Positions 24,493 to 33,055 of a stretch of DNA of 64,000 nucleotides are shown here, one piece after another (position 1 is the first letter of the stretch; each line of letters starts with the position of its first letter). Origin of the DNA: Micromonospora nigra. Lineage in GTDB: Bacteria > Actinomycetota > Actinomycetes > Mycobacteriales > Micromonosporaceae. Under the pieces are notes generated by a model. It was not told the origin of the DNA, ran no database searches, and saw only the letters and a program-made list of their open reading frames with translations. Location: contig NZ_FMHT01000003.1 in the NCBI RefSeq assembly GCF_900091585.1, positions 3,463,501 through 3,527,500 on the forward strand. The letters are read 5' to 3'. Made by a program: the position numbers and the translations under genes.

Positions 24493-25769
24493 GGGAGGTC
24501 GGCTCCGTCGGATTCGGGCTCTGCGATCGGGAAGCAGCCGGCGAACGGATCGGTCAGTTCCCGCCACGCCTGCTCGCCCTCGGCCAGTTCGGCGTCGGTG
24601 AGCAGGCAGCGGGTCAGGGTGCGGTGCAGGTCGACCGGGTCGACGTCCAGGCCGATGAAGACGAGGTGCTGATGCCTGTCGCCGTAGTACGGGTCCCACT
24701 CCAGGGCGGCGGCCAGTCGGCGCTGGTCGCAGACGTGGTCCCACTGCGGATCGGGCAGGGCGGCCAGCCACCGGCCCAGCGAGCCCATCGCCAGCCCGCC
24801 CCCGGCGAACTCCCACGCCACCACCGTGTCCGGCTGGCTGGCCAGCCAGATGTGGCCACGGGAGCGGATGCTGTCGGCGTTGACCTCCTCCAGCACGTCG
24901 TGCAGCCGCTGCGGGTGGAAGGGCCGCCGGGCGCGGAAGACGGTGGACACCACGCCGCAGTCGGGCTGTGGCTCGTGCACGCCGAGCGCGTACCCCTGCA
25001 ACGCCCGGTTGAGCACCCCCGGCGTCTCGGGCCGGTGGCGGTGGGTGCCGCGCAGCTGCCGGGTGAGCGCGTACGCGTCGACCAGGTCCGCGTCCACCCG
25101 GAACTGGGCGGACCAGGGAGCCATCCGGTGCAGCAGCACCCCCAGCCGGCTGGTGTCGTACGCGCCCTCGCGGGACCGTCCCCACAGCACGAGGGTGTCG
25201 GCGTACTCGATCTGTCGGACCACGACGTCGGCGAGCGCGCGGTCGTCGTTGTCGGCGGCGTGGATGCCCAGGGTCTTCAGGTCGTCGGTGCTGGCCAGCG
25301 CGTCGAGCAGGTGCTCCGCGTCGACCACGGTCACGTACGAGTCGATCCGGATCAGGTCGGTGAGGGGGGTGCCGTCCACCGGGCAGTGCGCGCAGACGGC
25401 GGCGACCGACTCGGGTTCGACCACCTCGGGCAGCATCAGCACCAGGTCACTGCCGGGGTGTCGGCGGGCGAGCCGGACGAGGGTGGGCAGGACGTCCTCG
25501 CGAAGGGTGCAGGAGGCGCAGGCGTGGGTCAGGGTGACCTGTTCGTCCTCCACGATGCCGTCGCCGTTGCGCACCACCCGGCGCACCACGCCTTCTTGCA
25601 GACCGCTGAGGTCGTGCCGGACCAGCAGCAGCGCGGGGTCGGCGGCGAGCAGGGCGCGGGCGGCGGCGAAGGTTGCGGCGGGCCAGAAGCCCGACAGCAC
25701 GGTCAGGGACGGTCGGGTGTCGGCGTCCGTCGCGGTGGCGTCGGCGGGTGCCGATGGGGACGACGGCAT
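24489..25769 (-). CDS. mrf: CobW-like ribosome hibernation factor-recruiting GTPase (MRF family)
   Basis: The 426-residue protein is a CobW/COG0523 relative with the C-terminal CobW domain ([22 protein letters not shown], residues about 265-385) and a CASC motif near residue 88. The canonical P-loop is degenerate: where GxxGxGK(T/S)T is expected it reads [15 protein letters not shown], with no Lys. This fits the mycobacterial MRF group, which recruits the hibernation factor MPY to zinc-free ribosomes rather than acting as a classical metallochaperone. Placement beside L31B and opposite L28/L33/S14, with a Zur palindrome between, supports that role. Confidence 0.85.
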   Translation of the reverse strand: MPSSPSAPADATATDADTRPSLTVLSGFWPAATFAAARALLAADPALLLVRHDLSGLQEGVVRRVVRNGDGIVEDEQVTLTHACASCTLREDVLPTLVRLARRHPGSDLVLMLPEVVEPESVAAVCAHCPVDGTPLTDLIRIDSYVTVVDAEHLLDALASTDDLKTLGIHAADNDDRALADVVVRQIEYADTLVLWGRSREGAYDTSRLGVLLHRMAPWSAQFRVDADLVDAYALTRQLRGTHRHRPETPGVLNRALQGYALGVHEPQPDCGVVSTVFRARRPFHPQRLHDVLEEVNADSIRSRGHIWLASQPDTVVAWEFAGGGLAMGSLGRWLAALPDPQWDHVCDQRRLAAALEWDPYYGDRHQHLVFIGLDVDPVDLHRTLTRCLLTDAELAEGEQAWRELTDPFAGCFPIAEPESDGADLP

Positions 25770-25788
25770 GTCAGTTCCTCTCCGTTGG

Positions 25789-25809
25789 TAATGAAAACCG
25801 TTGTCATTA
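25789..25809. promoter_or_regulatory. Zur box, divergent promoter
   Basis: A 21-bp palindrome with arms TAATGA and TCATTA (25789-25794 and 25804-25809) and mostly symmetric interior lies between the divergent MRF and L28 genes. Position, length and AT-rich arms fit actinobacterial Zur operators. TATAGGAT just right of it (25808-25815) may be the -10 of the ribosomal-protein operon, so bound Zur would block both promoters when zinc is present. Confidence 0.8.
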
Positions 25810-25847
25810 TAGGATGGCCTGGAACCCGTCGTTCAAGGGAGCACCCA

Positions 25848-26084
25848 ATGTCCAGACGTTGTGACGTCACCGGCGCGCAGCCGAGCTTCGGCAACGCCGT
25901 GTCCCACTCCCACCGCCGCACCCGCCGCCGGTGGAACCCGAACCTCCAGAGCCACCGCTACTGGCTGCCGTCGGAGCGGCGCTGGATCCGCCTCACCCTG
26001 ACCGCGAAGGCGCTGAAGACCGTGGACCGCAGGGGCATCGAGAAGGCGGTCGCGGAACTGCGTGGCCGGGGGGTGAAGGTCTGA
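25848..26084 (+). CDS. rpmB: 50S ribosomal protein L28, zinc-independent paralogue
   Basis: The 78-residue protein begins [20 protein letters not shown] and has [17 protein letters not shown] and [19 protein letters not shown], the L28 pattern. It has one Cys only, so it has no complete zinc knuckle. ATG 25848 follows AGGGAG. It is first in the Zur-controlled alternative ribosomal-protein operon; its stop overlaps the L33 start (TGATG). Confidence 0.95.
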   Translation: MSRRCDVTGAQPSFGNAVSHSHRRTRRRWNPNLQSHRYWLPSERRWIRLTLTAKALKTVDRRGIEKAVAELRGRGVKV

Positions 26085-26251
26085 TGGCCAGGCAGACCGA
26101 CGTCCGTCCGATCGTGCGGCTGCGTAGCACCGCCGGCACCGGCTACACGTACGTCACCCGCAAGAACCGCCGCAACGACCCCGACCGGCTGGTGCTGCGC
26201 AAGTACGACCCGGTGGTACGCCGGCACGTCGAGTTCCGCGAGGCCCGCTGA
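26084..26251 (+). CDS. rpmG: 50S ribosomal protein L33, zinc-independent paralogue
   Basis: This 55-residue protein contains [20 protein letters not shown] and [14 protein letters not shown], the L33 core. All cysteines of the zinc-ribbon form are absent, marking it as the C-minus version used under zinc limitation. The start overlaps the L28 stop, and its stop is next to the S14 start. Confidence 0.95.
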   Translation: MARQTDVRPIVRLRSTAGTGYTYVTRKNRRNDPDRLVLRKYDPVVRRHVEFREAR

Positions 26252-26557
26252 ATGGCCAGGAAGAGCGTGGTCAACCGGCAGACCCGCCGGAGCGAACTCG
26301 TCACCCGGCACGCCGTGCGGCGGGCGGGGCTGAAACGACTCGTCGCCCACCCGGACACCGAGCCCGCAGGGCGTCAGGACGCGGTTCGGCGGCTCGCCCG
26401 GCTGCCGCGCGACTCCAGCCCGGTGCGGCTGCGCTCCCGGGACCAGATCGACGGCCGCCCCCGTGGCGTGCTGACCCGGTTCGGACTGTCCCGCGTGCGG
26501 TTCCGCGAGCTGGCCCTGCGCGGCGAGCTGCCCGGGATCCGGAAGGCGTCCCGGTGA
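26252..26557 (+). CDS. rpsN: 30S ribosomal protein S14, zinc-independent paralogue
   Basis: The 101-residue long-form S14 has no CxxC motifs. It contains LARLPRDSSPVRLRSRDQID, GRPRGVLTRFGLSRVRFREL and a basic C-terminus, all typical. ATG 26252 shares a base with the L33 stop. The S18 paralogue (rpsR2) that often completes this operon is not here; a hairpin terminator follows at once. Confidence 0.95.
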   Translation: MARKSVVNRQTRRSELVTRHAVRRAGLKRLVAHPDTEPAGRQDAVRRLARLPRDSSPVRLRSRDQIDGRPRGVLTRFGLSRVRFRELALRGELPGIRKASR

Positions 26558-26578
26558 CCTGACCGGCCGGGGGTCAGG
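26558..26578. terminator. hairpin between convergent S14 and anti-sigma-like genes
   Basis: CCTGACC (26558-26564) and GGTCAGG (26572-26578) pair perfectly around a 7-nt loop. The right arm overlaps the stop region of the convergent gene. Confidence 0.55.
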
Positions 26579-27401
26579 CGGCGTGGCGGGACGGGGGGCG
26601 GGACACCCGGGCCGTGGGTGGCGGCAGCAGCCGCAGCGGCGCCGGTGTCGCCTCGTCGACCTCGTCGGACCGCAGCCGCCAGCGGGACTGCTCCGGTCGG
26701 CCGTGGCCGTCGGGGTCGCCGGTGCGCGGCCCCGACCGGGCGAGCAGCACGGTGATCAGGTAACCGACCAGCAGGAACCCGTGGCTGACCAGCCGTTCCA
26801 CGGCCACCTGGGAGGCGACCAGATCGTTGACCGACAGCAGCACGAGGGTGGCGACGAACGCGCCGAGCATGGGCAGCAGCCCCGACGGCGACGTACGGCG
26901 CAGCGCCACGAACAGGAAGCCGGCGCCCACCGCGACGTTCCACGCGGCCGACTCGTGCCACAGGTGCTGGCCGGTCGCGTGCCCGTACCCGGTGACCGCG
27001 CCCCGCCCGACCTGGGCCAGCCCCAGGACGAGCTGCACCGCCCCGAGCAGCCCCAACGCCGCTCGTAGGCCGGTCACCATCCGGCCCCCGCCGGCCGGCT
27101 CCCGGCGGCTTCCCGATCCGGGCGACAGCCGCGCCGCGAGCGCGGACAGTCGGCGGGCCGTCCGTTGCGTCCGCCCCCGACGAGCGGGCGGCGGGGCGGC
27201 GGCGAGGATCGCCCCGGTCAGGTCGGGCAGGTCGGCGACCAGCCGGGTCCGCGCCCGACGGGTCACCCGGGCCGCCTCGTCGAGCCACCTCCGGCAGCCG
27301 CCGCAGACATCCAGGTGGGTGGCGGCGACCCGCTGCTCGTGCGGGCTCGTCTCACCGTCCAGCTGCGCCGACAGGATCTCCCGCCACTGCTCACACCCCA
27401 T
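26574..27401 (-). CDS. zf-HC2 (anti-sigma-like) membrane protein
   Basis: The 275-residue protein starts with a ZAS-type zinc-binding segment: CEQWREILSAQLDGE, then THLDVCGGCRRWL with the H-x3-C-x2-C ligands (about residues 29-36), as in RsrA-like anti-sigma factors. Four or five hydrophobic helices follow (about 110-225). The C-terminal tail is basic and Pro-rich. The resemblance to anti-sigma factors suggests control of an ECF sigma factor, but none is encoded nearby, so the partner is unknown. Confidence 0.78.
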   Translation of the reverse strand: MGCEQWREILSAQLDGETSPHEQRVAATHLDVCGGCRRWLDEAARVTRRARTRLVADLPDLTGAILAAAPPPARRGRTQRTARRLSALAARLSPGSGSRREPAGGGRMVTGLRAALGLLGAVQLVLGLAQVGRGAVTGYGHATGQHLWHESAAWNVAVGAGFLFVALRRTSPSGLLPMLGAFVATLVLLSVNDLVASQVAVERLVSHGFLLVGYLITVLLARSGPRTGDPDGHGRPEQSRWRLRSDEVDEATPAPLRLLPPPTARVSRPPSRHAA

Positions 27402-27464
27402 GTACCGGTAGTCGCTCGCCGGCCCGCCCTGGTTCCCGCCGGCCGGACGACGACGTCGACGCGA

Positions 27465-28091
27465 TCAGCGGTCGGCCAGGCTGCTGAGCAGGACCGCCCG
27501 GGGAGAACGGTGCGCCAGCTCCTGCGCGACGCTGCCCAGCAGGCGGTCACTGACCCCGTGCCCGTGCCGGCCGACCACCAGCAGGTCGACGTCGTGATCG
27601 TCGGCGACGGTCAGCAGCGCGTCGACCGGGTGACCGGCGACGATCAGGGTCGTCGGTCGGGGCAGTGCCCGGGGCAGGGCCGTGACCCGTTCGTCGAGCA
27701 GCCGGCGCGCCTGCGCGTGTTCCTCCCGCGACTCGTCCTCGGTCAGGTCGACGCTGGTGACCGTGGCCAGCACCAGTTCGCTGACACTGCCGGCCAGGGT
27801 GCGGGCGACGGCGTGCAGCGCTCGGTCGGAGTGCGTCGAGCCGTCCACGCCGACCAGTACCCGCAGTCCCCTGCCGGTCGGCACGGCCGGCTGGGACCGG
27901 ACGTCGAGCTGCCGCGTCCGGGCCTTGCCGCGCTCGACGGCGATCGGCACGAAGAGGGGGCCGAGTAGCCCGCCGACCAGGTACCACAGCAGGTTCCGGT
28001 GCCCGCCGCGGGTGACGAAGACAGCCGCGCAGCCGAGACCGACCGCCAGCCACAGCACCACCACGAGGGCCGCGAACCACCAGTCAGCCAC
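27465..28091 (-). CDS. membrane-anchored universal stress protein
   Basis: The 208-residue protein has two hydrophobic helices (residues 5-30 and 35-55) and then a UspA domain (about 75-205): VLVGVDGSTHSDRAL at the first strand, a helix rich in Glu/Arg, and the nucleotide loop GRHGHGVSDRLLGSVAQELAH, which has the G-x2-G-x9-G(S/T) ATP-binding arrangement. The N-terminal membrane module is an unusual addition to Usp. GTG 28091 is the first in-frame start. Neighbours give no functional clue. The 237-bp gap upstream shows no gene. Confidence 0.88.
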   Translation of the reverse strand: MADWWFAALVVVLWLAVGLGCAAVFVTRGGHRNLLWYLVGGLLGPLFVPIAVERGKARTRQLDVRSQPAVPTGRGLRVLVGVDGSTHSDRALHAVARTLAGSVSELVLATVTSVDLTEDESREEHAQARRLLDERVTALPRALPRPTTLIVAGHPVDALLTVADDHDVDLLVVGRHGHGVSDRLLGSVAQELAHRSPRAVLLSSLADR

Positions 28092-28328
28092 GGCGGGCCC
28101 GCCGTGCGCTCGGGCCGCCCGGAACGGTCGGGTGCGGTCGGGTCATGTGCAGGCGACTACCCAGCCAGGCGGCGGGTATCCCGACCGTCCCGGCGGCACC
28201 GGAGGACAGGCGGCAGGTCGCTGTCGGGAAGCGGGCCGCAAGCCGCACCGGAGGGCAAACCAGACCCGTGGTGCCCGCCGCGGAGGCCAAGCTACCTGGC
28301 GTGACGGCCGCCGCCGGCCACCGAACGG

Positions 28329-29912
28329 TCAGCCCCGCAGGTCACGCCGGTGGTAACCCCACCAGCCGAGGGCGGCGACCGCCACCGCCACCCCGGCCAT
28401 GGCCAGCGACGCGGGCCAGTTCGGCCCGGTCGAGGGAACGGCGGCCAGGTGGGCGAAGGGGGACAGTCGGCCCACCTCGGGCTGGCCCGCGCTCTCGGCC
28501 GTGACCTTGAGCAGGAACCCGCCGGCACCGGGCAGCGCGCCCACGGCCGCGACGGCGCGGGGCGTCCACCCCAGGGCGAGCACCGCCGCACCCAGGGCGA
28601 GCAGGACGACCGGCAGCACGTTCCACGCTCCCGCGAGGGCGGCGGGCAGCGACAGCCCCGCGTCGACGATCGTCGCCCCCAGCCAGGTCAGGGTGCCGGC
28701 GGCGGTGAGCAGCACGGCCGCCCCGGCGAGAGCGGCGACGACCTCGGCGGCGAGCAGCCGCCCCCGGCGCAGCGGCTGGGCGTGCAGCGAGGTCAACCGG
28801 CGGTCGGCCTCGGCCGCGCCGAAGTCGGCCAGCCGGAGGGCCGCGAAGATCCCGACGGGGACGGCGAGCAGCGCGAACAGGGTCGCCGCGTACCCCCGCA
28901 CGGTCACCAGACCGGCGAAGCCGGCCTCCGCGGCGGCCTCGGCGAACAGGGGATTGTCGGCGAGGAAAGCCGTCAGCGACTCCGCGAGCAGCCCGATCAG
29001 CAGGAAGTACGCGCCGATCCCGGCCGCCCAGCCGGTGAGGGGACGCAGCAGCCGCCGGAGGGCGAACGCCTCCACCGAGCCGAGCAGCCAGCGGCGGGGC
29101 GGACGGCTGGTGGTCGGCGCGAGGAGCCCGGCGCGCAGATCACGCCGCCCCGCCAGCACCAGGGCCAGGGCGGCGACGGCGGCCGTGCCGGCACCCAGCA
29201 CCAGCAGCGGCGCCACCCGGTCGTCCAGGTAGGGGCGGGTCAGGGCCAGCAGGCCGTACGGGGACAGCCAGCGCAGCCACCCCAGGGCGCCGATCCCGTC
29301 GCCGACCATCCGCAGCAGCAGCGCCACGCCGAGCACCGCGGTCGCGGCCCCGGTCGCCCCGGCGCGGGTGGGCAGGACCTGGGCGGTGAGCAGGGCGACC
29401 GCGACGCCGAACGCCCCGGCGAGGGCGAGCCCGGCACCGTGCAGCGCCGCGCCGGTCAGCGGGGTGCCGCTCAGCGCGAGTGCCCCGGTGACGGCCGTGC
29501 CGCTGCCCGCCACGGCGACCGTCAGGACGCCGAGTTGCCGGCGGATCACCGCCGACGGGGTGAGTCGACCGGCCAGCAGCAGGTCCCACCGCCCGGCGTC
29601 CTCCTCGCCACGGCTGATCCTGGTGGCCGCCAGCATTCCCCACACCGAGAGCAGCACCGCGAGGACGGTGCCGGTACGCCAGACGGTGAAGCCGCCGGCG
29701 GTGTCGAGAGCGACCGGCTCGCCGAACAGGGTCCGGATCGCCGGGTTCGCGGCGAGGGCGGCCAGCGCGGCGGCGCCCTCCGCACCGCCGAGCGCGCTGT
29801 GATAGGTGGTGACGACGAGCGCGGACATGCCGGCGGTGACCGCCAGCACGACGAGGGTGCCCCGGCGGACCTGACGGACCGTCAGCCGGGTGACGGCACG
29901 GCCGGGGTTCAC
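28329..29912 (-). CDS. ABC-2 type exporter permease (duplicated 12-TM form)
   Basis: The 527-residue membrane protein has about 12 hydrophobic segments in two similar halves, each with an ABC-2 layout; ARISRGEEDAGRWDLLLAGRL in the first half is repeated as EADRRLTSLHAQPLRRGRLL in the second. It is the long anthrone/tetronasin-type (TnrB3-like) permease. GTG 29912 overlaps the ATPase stop by four bases. The exported substrate is unknown; such pairs often expel drugs or lipids. Confidence 0.88.
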   Translation of the reverse strand: MNPGRAVTRLTVRQVRRGTLVVLAVTAGMSALVVTTYHSALGGAEGAAALAALAANPAIRTLFGEPVALDTAGGFTVWRTGTVLAVLLSVWGMLAATRISRGEEDAGRWDLLLAGRLTPSAVIRRQLGVLTVAVAGSGTAVTGALALSGTPLTGAALHGAGLALAGAFGVAVALLTAQVLPTRAGATGAATAVLGVALLLRMVGDGIGALGWLRWLSPYGLLALTRPYLDDRVAPLLVLGAGTAAVAALALVLAGRRDLRAGLLAPTTSRPPRRWLLGSVEAFALRRLLRPLTGWAAGIGAYFLLIGLLAESLTAFLADNPLFAEAAAEAGFAGLVTVRGYAATLFALLAVPVGIFAALRLADFGAAEADRRLTSLHAQPLRRGRLLAAEVVAALAGAAVLLTAAGTLTWLGATIVDAGLSLPAALAGAWNVLPVVLLALGAAVLALGWTPRAVAAVGALPGAGGFLLKVTAESAGQPEVGRLSPFAHLAAVPSTGPNWPASLAMAGVAVAVAALGWWGYHRRDLRG

Positions 29913-30796
29913 CGGCCCTCCGCCCCGTAGTAGTCCAGGAAGATCTGCTCCAGGGTGGGTTCCCGGACGGCCAGCGTGACCACCTCCGCCGTGGCCAGGG
30001 CCCGCAGGGCGGGGCCGGGCGGGCCGGTGAGGGTGAACCGCACGGCGTCGCCGTCGACCTCGACGCTGTCGACCCCCTCGACGGCGTCGAGGTCCGGCAG
30101 CGGGCCGGTGATCCGGGCCAGCACCTCGGTGCGGTGCAACCGTCGCAGGTCGGGCACGGTGGCGACGTCCACCAGGCGGCCCGCGCGCAGGATCGCCACC
30201 CGGTCGCAGACGGCCTCCACCTCGGCCAACTGGTGGGAGGAGAGGAAGACCGTCCGGCCCTCGGCGCGGGCCTCGGCGACGGCCCGGCGGAACTCGCGTT
30301 CCATCAGCGGGTCCAGGCCGCTCGTCGGCTCGTCGAGCACGAGCAGGGGTGCGCGGGTGGCGAACGCCGCGACCAGGGCCACCTTCTGCCGGTTGCCGGT
30401 CGAGTACGTGCGGGCCGGCTTCGACGGGTCGAGGGCGAAGCGTTCGACCAGTTCGGCACGGTAGCCGCGGTCGACGCCCGGGCCGGTCGCTCCGAGCAGT
30501 TCCAGGATCTCCGCCCCGGTGAGCTGTGGCCAGAGCGCCACGTCCGCCGGCACGTACGCGGTGCGCCGGTGCGCGGCGACGACGTCGGCGGCGTCGGTGT
30601 CGAAGAGGAACGCCCGGCCGGCGGTGGGACGGGCCAGCCCGAGCAGCAGCCGGATGGTGGTGGACTTGCCCGCGCCGTTGGGGCCGAGGAAGCCGAACAC
30701 CTCTCCGGCGGGCACGGTCAGGTCGAGGGAGTCGAGGGCGAGCAGCGGCCCGTAGCGTTTGGTCAGGCTTTCGGTGCGGATGGCGGGGTGGTCCAC
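29909..30796 (-). CDS. ABC exporter ATP-binding protein (DrrA-like)
   Basis: The 295-residue ATPase has Walker A GPNGAGKST, signature YSTGNRQKVAL (a variant of LSGGQ), Walker B LLVLDEPTSGLD and H-loop SSHQLAEVEA. A 75-residue C-terminal extension follows, as in DrrA/CcmA-type drug exporters. GTG 30796 has GGAGG 5 nt upstream. It is coupled to the permease by a four-base overlap. Confidence 0.92.
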   Translation of the reverse strand: MDHPAIRTESLTKRYGPLLALDSLDLTVPAGEVFGFLGPNGAGKSTTIRLLLGLARPTAGRAFLFDTDAADVVAAHRRTAYVPADVALWPQLTGAEILELLGATGPGVDRGYRAELVERFALDPSKPARTYSTGNRQKVALVAAFATRAPLLVLDEPTSGLDPLMEREFRRAVAEARAEGRTVFLSSHQLAEVEAVCDRVAILRAGRLVDVATVPDLRRLHRTEVLARITGPLPDLDAVEGVDSVEVDGDAVRFTLTGPPGPALRALATAEVVTLAVREPTLEQIFLDYYGAEGR

Positions 30797-30890
30797 GGGA
30801 GCCTCCGGGGTAGGCGGATCACGACTGCCGACCAGGCTTCCCGGCACACCACCGGAAACCGTAGCCCCGGGACGCAACACCCGGGCGGGG

Positions 30891-31571
30891 CTACTCCGTG
30901 GCGGCGAAGCGCTCCACGGCGTCGATCGCGCCGACGACGAGGATCAGGTCGCCGTAGTTCAGCACCGTGTCGGGGGTGGCGTAGGTGAAGCCGGGTTGCC
31001 GGCCCGCCATCGCGGCCTGCGGTTTGACCGCGACCACGGTGACGTCCCACCGGCTGCGCAGCTTCGAGTCGCGCAGCGGAATCCCGACGACGTCGCGGGG
31101 CGGCTTGGTCTTGATCACGGCGAAGTCGGCGTCCACCTCGACGTAGTCGAGGATCCGCCCGGACAGCAGGTGCGCCACCCGCTCGCCCATGTCGTGCTCG
31201 GGGGCGACCACGTGGTGGGCCCCCACCCGTTCGAGGATCTTGCCGTGCTGTTCGCTGATCGCCTTGGCCCAGATATCGGCGATGCCCAGCTCCGACAGCA
31301 GGGAGGTGGTGAGGATGCTGGCCTGGATGTCGGTGCCGATCGCCACCACGGCCCGGTTGAACTCGGCGACGCCGAGCTGCCGAAGCGCCTCGATGTCGGT
31401 GGTGTCGGCGGTGATGACATGGGGGATCTGCCCGACCATCGACTGGACGAGCTTCGGTCGGTTGTCGATGCCGAGCACCTCGGTGCCCCGTTCGACCAGT
31501 TCCCGGGCGAGCGCACTGCCGAAGCGGCCCAGCCCGATCACCACCACCGGTTCGGTCTGCAGTTCAGCCAA
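30891..31571 (-). CDS. KTN/RCK potassium channel regulatory subunit (KtrA-like)
   Basis: The 226-residue cytoplasmic protein has an RCK_N domain with the nucleotide fold VVVIGLGRFGSALARELVERG (residues 8-28) and a C-terminal RCK_C domain (about 145-220). The single-RCK size is that of KtrA, which forms an octameric ring under KtrB. TTG 31571 is taken as the start because GAGGAGAGG lies 7 nt upstream and no ATG/GTG fits. The gene begins inside the last codons of the TrkH/KtrB gene. Confidence 0.9.
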   Translation of the reverse strand: MAELQTEPVVVIGLGRFGSALARELVERGTEVLGIDNRPKLVQSMVGQIPHVITADTTDIEALRQLGVAEFNRAVVAIGTDIQASILTTSLLSELGIADIWAKAISEQHGKILERVGAHHVVAPEHDMGERVAHLLSGRILDYVEVDADFAVIKTKPPRDVVGIPLRDSKLRSRWDVTVVAVKPQAAMAGRQPGFTYATPDTVLNYGDLILVVGAIDAVERFAATE

Positions 31572-32931
31572 CGATCGTCCTCTCCTCGGGCAGTTCGAAG
31601 CGGCGGTCCCGGTCCCGCAGCGCGAGCGCGGACGCCAGGGTGAGGGGGCCGATCCGGCCGGCGAACATGAGTACGACCAGCAGCAGGTCGGCCTCCGGAG
31701 GAAGGCTACCGGTGATTCCCGTGGACAGGCCGACGGTGGCGAACGCGGACACCACCTCGAACAGCACCACGTCCAGCGAGTACGAGGTGATGGCCAGCAG
31801 GACGGCCGTGGCGCCGACCACCGCCCCGACGCTGAGCAGGGCGATCGCCAGCGCCTGCCGTTGGTTGCTGGTGGGTACGCGCCGCCGGCCGACGTTGACG
31901 TCGGTCTCGCCGCGCATCTCGGACCAGAGCACGAACGCGAGCAGCCCGAAGGTGGTGACCTTGATGCCGCCGGCGGTGCCGGCGCTGCCCCCGCCGATGA
32001 ACATGAGCACGTCGCTGGCGAGCAGGCTCTCCGGCCGCAGCGCACCGATGTCGATGCTGTTGAACCCGGCCGTGCGGGTCATCGTCGAGGCGAAGAAGCC
32101 GGCCAGCAGCTTCTCCGGCCCGTCGAGCGGACCGAAGGTCTCCGGGTTGGAGAACTCCGCCAGGGTGAACACGACGGTGCCGAAGGCCAACAGGGCCACG
32201 GTCATCGCGACGGTGATCCGGGTCATCACCGACCAGGTGGCCGGGCGGCGCCAGGCGCGGGCCAGCTCGAACACCACCGGGAAGCCCAGACCGCCGAGGA
32301 TGACGGCGGCGGCCACGGTCAGGTTGATCCACGGATCGGTGACGTAGCCGACCAGACTGTCCGCGCGGGTGGAGAAGCCGGCGTTGTTGAACGCGGAGAC
32401 GGCGTGGAACACACCGTCGTAGAGGGCCGCACCGAACGACTCGTCGTACCGGGTGGCGAAGCGGACGGCCAGCACCGTGGCCACCACCGCCTCGGTGGTC
32501 AGGCTGAACAGCACGATCCGGCGGACCACCCCGCGGACGTCGTCCAGGCTGAGGCTCTTGGTCTCGGCCTGGGCGAGGAACCGTGCCCGCACCCCGAGGC
32601 GGCGGGACAGCAGCACGGTGAACAGGGTGGCCAGGGTCATGATCCCGAGCCCGCCGGCCTGGATGAGCAGCAGGATCACAGCCTGCCCGAAGCCGGACCA
32701 GTAGGTGCCGGTGTCGACGGTGACCAGGCCGGTCACGCAGACCGCCGAGGTGGCGGTGAACAGCGCGTCCACCAGGTCGGCCCGCTCACCGGACCGGGTC
32801 GCCGCCGGAAGGGACAGCAGTCCCGTCCCGACGGCGACCGCGGCCGCGAAGCCGGCGGCGATGACCTGCGCCGGGTGCCGGAACCGGTCACTGCGCCGTT
32901 GCCAGGCGGGCCTACGGGTCAGCGACGGCAC
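31564..32931 (-). CDS. TrkH/KtrB family potassium uptake protein
   Basis: The 455-residue membrane protein has four repeated M1-P-M2 units with filter Gly residues: TSAVCVTGLVTV, NNAGFST, RTAGFNSID and FATVGLSTGIT. K+ would enter the cell through this channel-like subunit, gated by the KTN protein encoded next. The start is uncertain: GTG 32931 gives a compact N-terminus but GAGGTG is only 2 nt away; longer versions to 33048 add a low-complexity Arg/Pro leader. The K+/H+ antiporter gene upstream is on the same strand, making a K+ homeostasis group. Confidence 0.92.
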   Translation of the reverse strand: MPSLTRRPAWQRRSDRFRHPAQVIAAGFAAAVAVGTGLLSLPAATRSGERADLVDALFTATSAVCVTGLVTVDTGTYWSGFGQAVILLLIQAGGLGIMTLATLFTVLLSRRLGVRARFLAQAETKSLSLDDVRGVVRRIVLFSLTTEAVVATVLAVRFATRYDESFGAALYDGVFHAVSAFNNAGFSTRADSLVGYVTDPWINLTVAAAVILGGLGFPVVFELARAWRRPATWSVMTRITVAMTVALLAFGTVVFTLAEFSNPETFGPLDGPEKLLAGFFASTMTRTAGFNSIDIGALRPESLLASDVLMFIGGGSAGTAGGIKVTTFGLLAFVLWSEMRGETDVNVGRRRVPTSNQRQALAIALLSVGAVVGATAVLLAITSYSLDVVLFEVVSAFATVGLSTGITGSLPPEADLLLVVLMFAGRIGPLTLASALALRDRDRRFELPEERTIVG

Positions 32932-33055
32932 GGCACCTCGTCGGTGGCGTGGCCGTCGGCTCGGCGGCTCGGGCTGGGCACGACGGCGATCATCGCACGG
33001 TGTTCCGGGGCAGGACGTGGGCGGGCGGGAATCCCCGCAGGGCGGCACCCCCGGG

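Noticed and set aside
24462..25847. Plus-strand open frame running into the L28 gene
   Set aside because: It shares the frame of L28 by chance and lies opposite the MRF-like gene. The true L28 starts at ATG 25848 behind AGGGAG.
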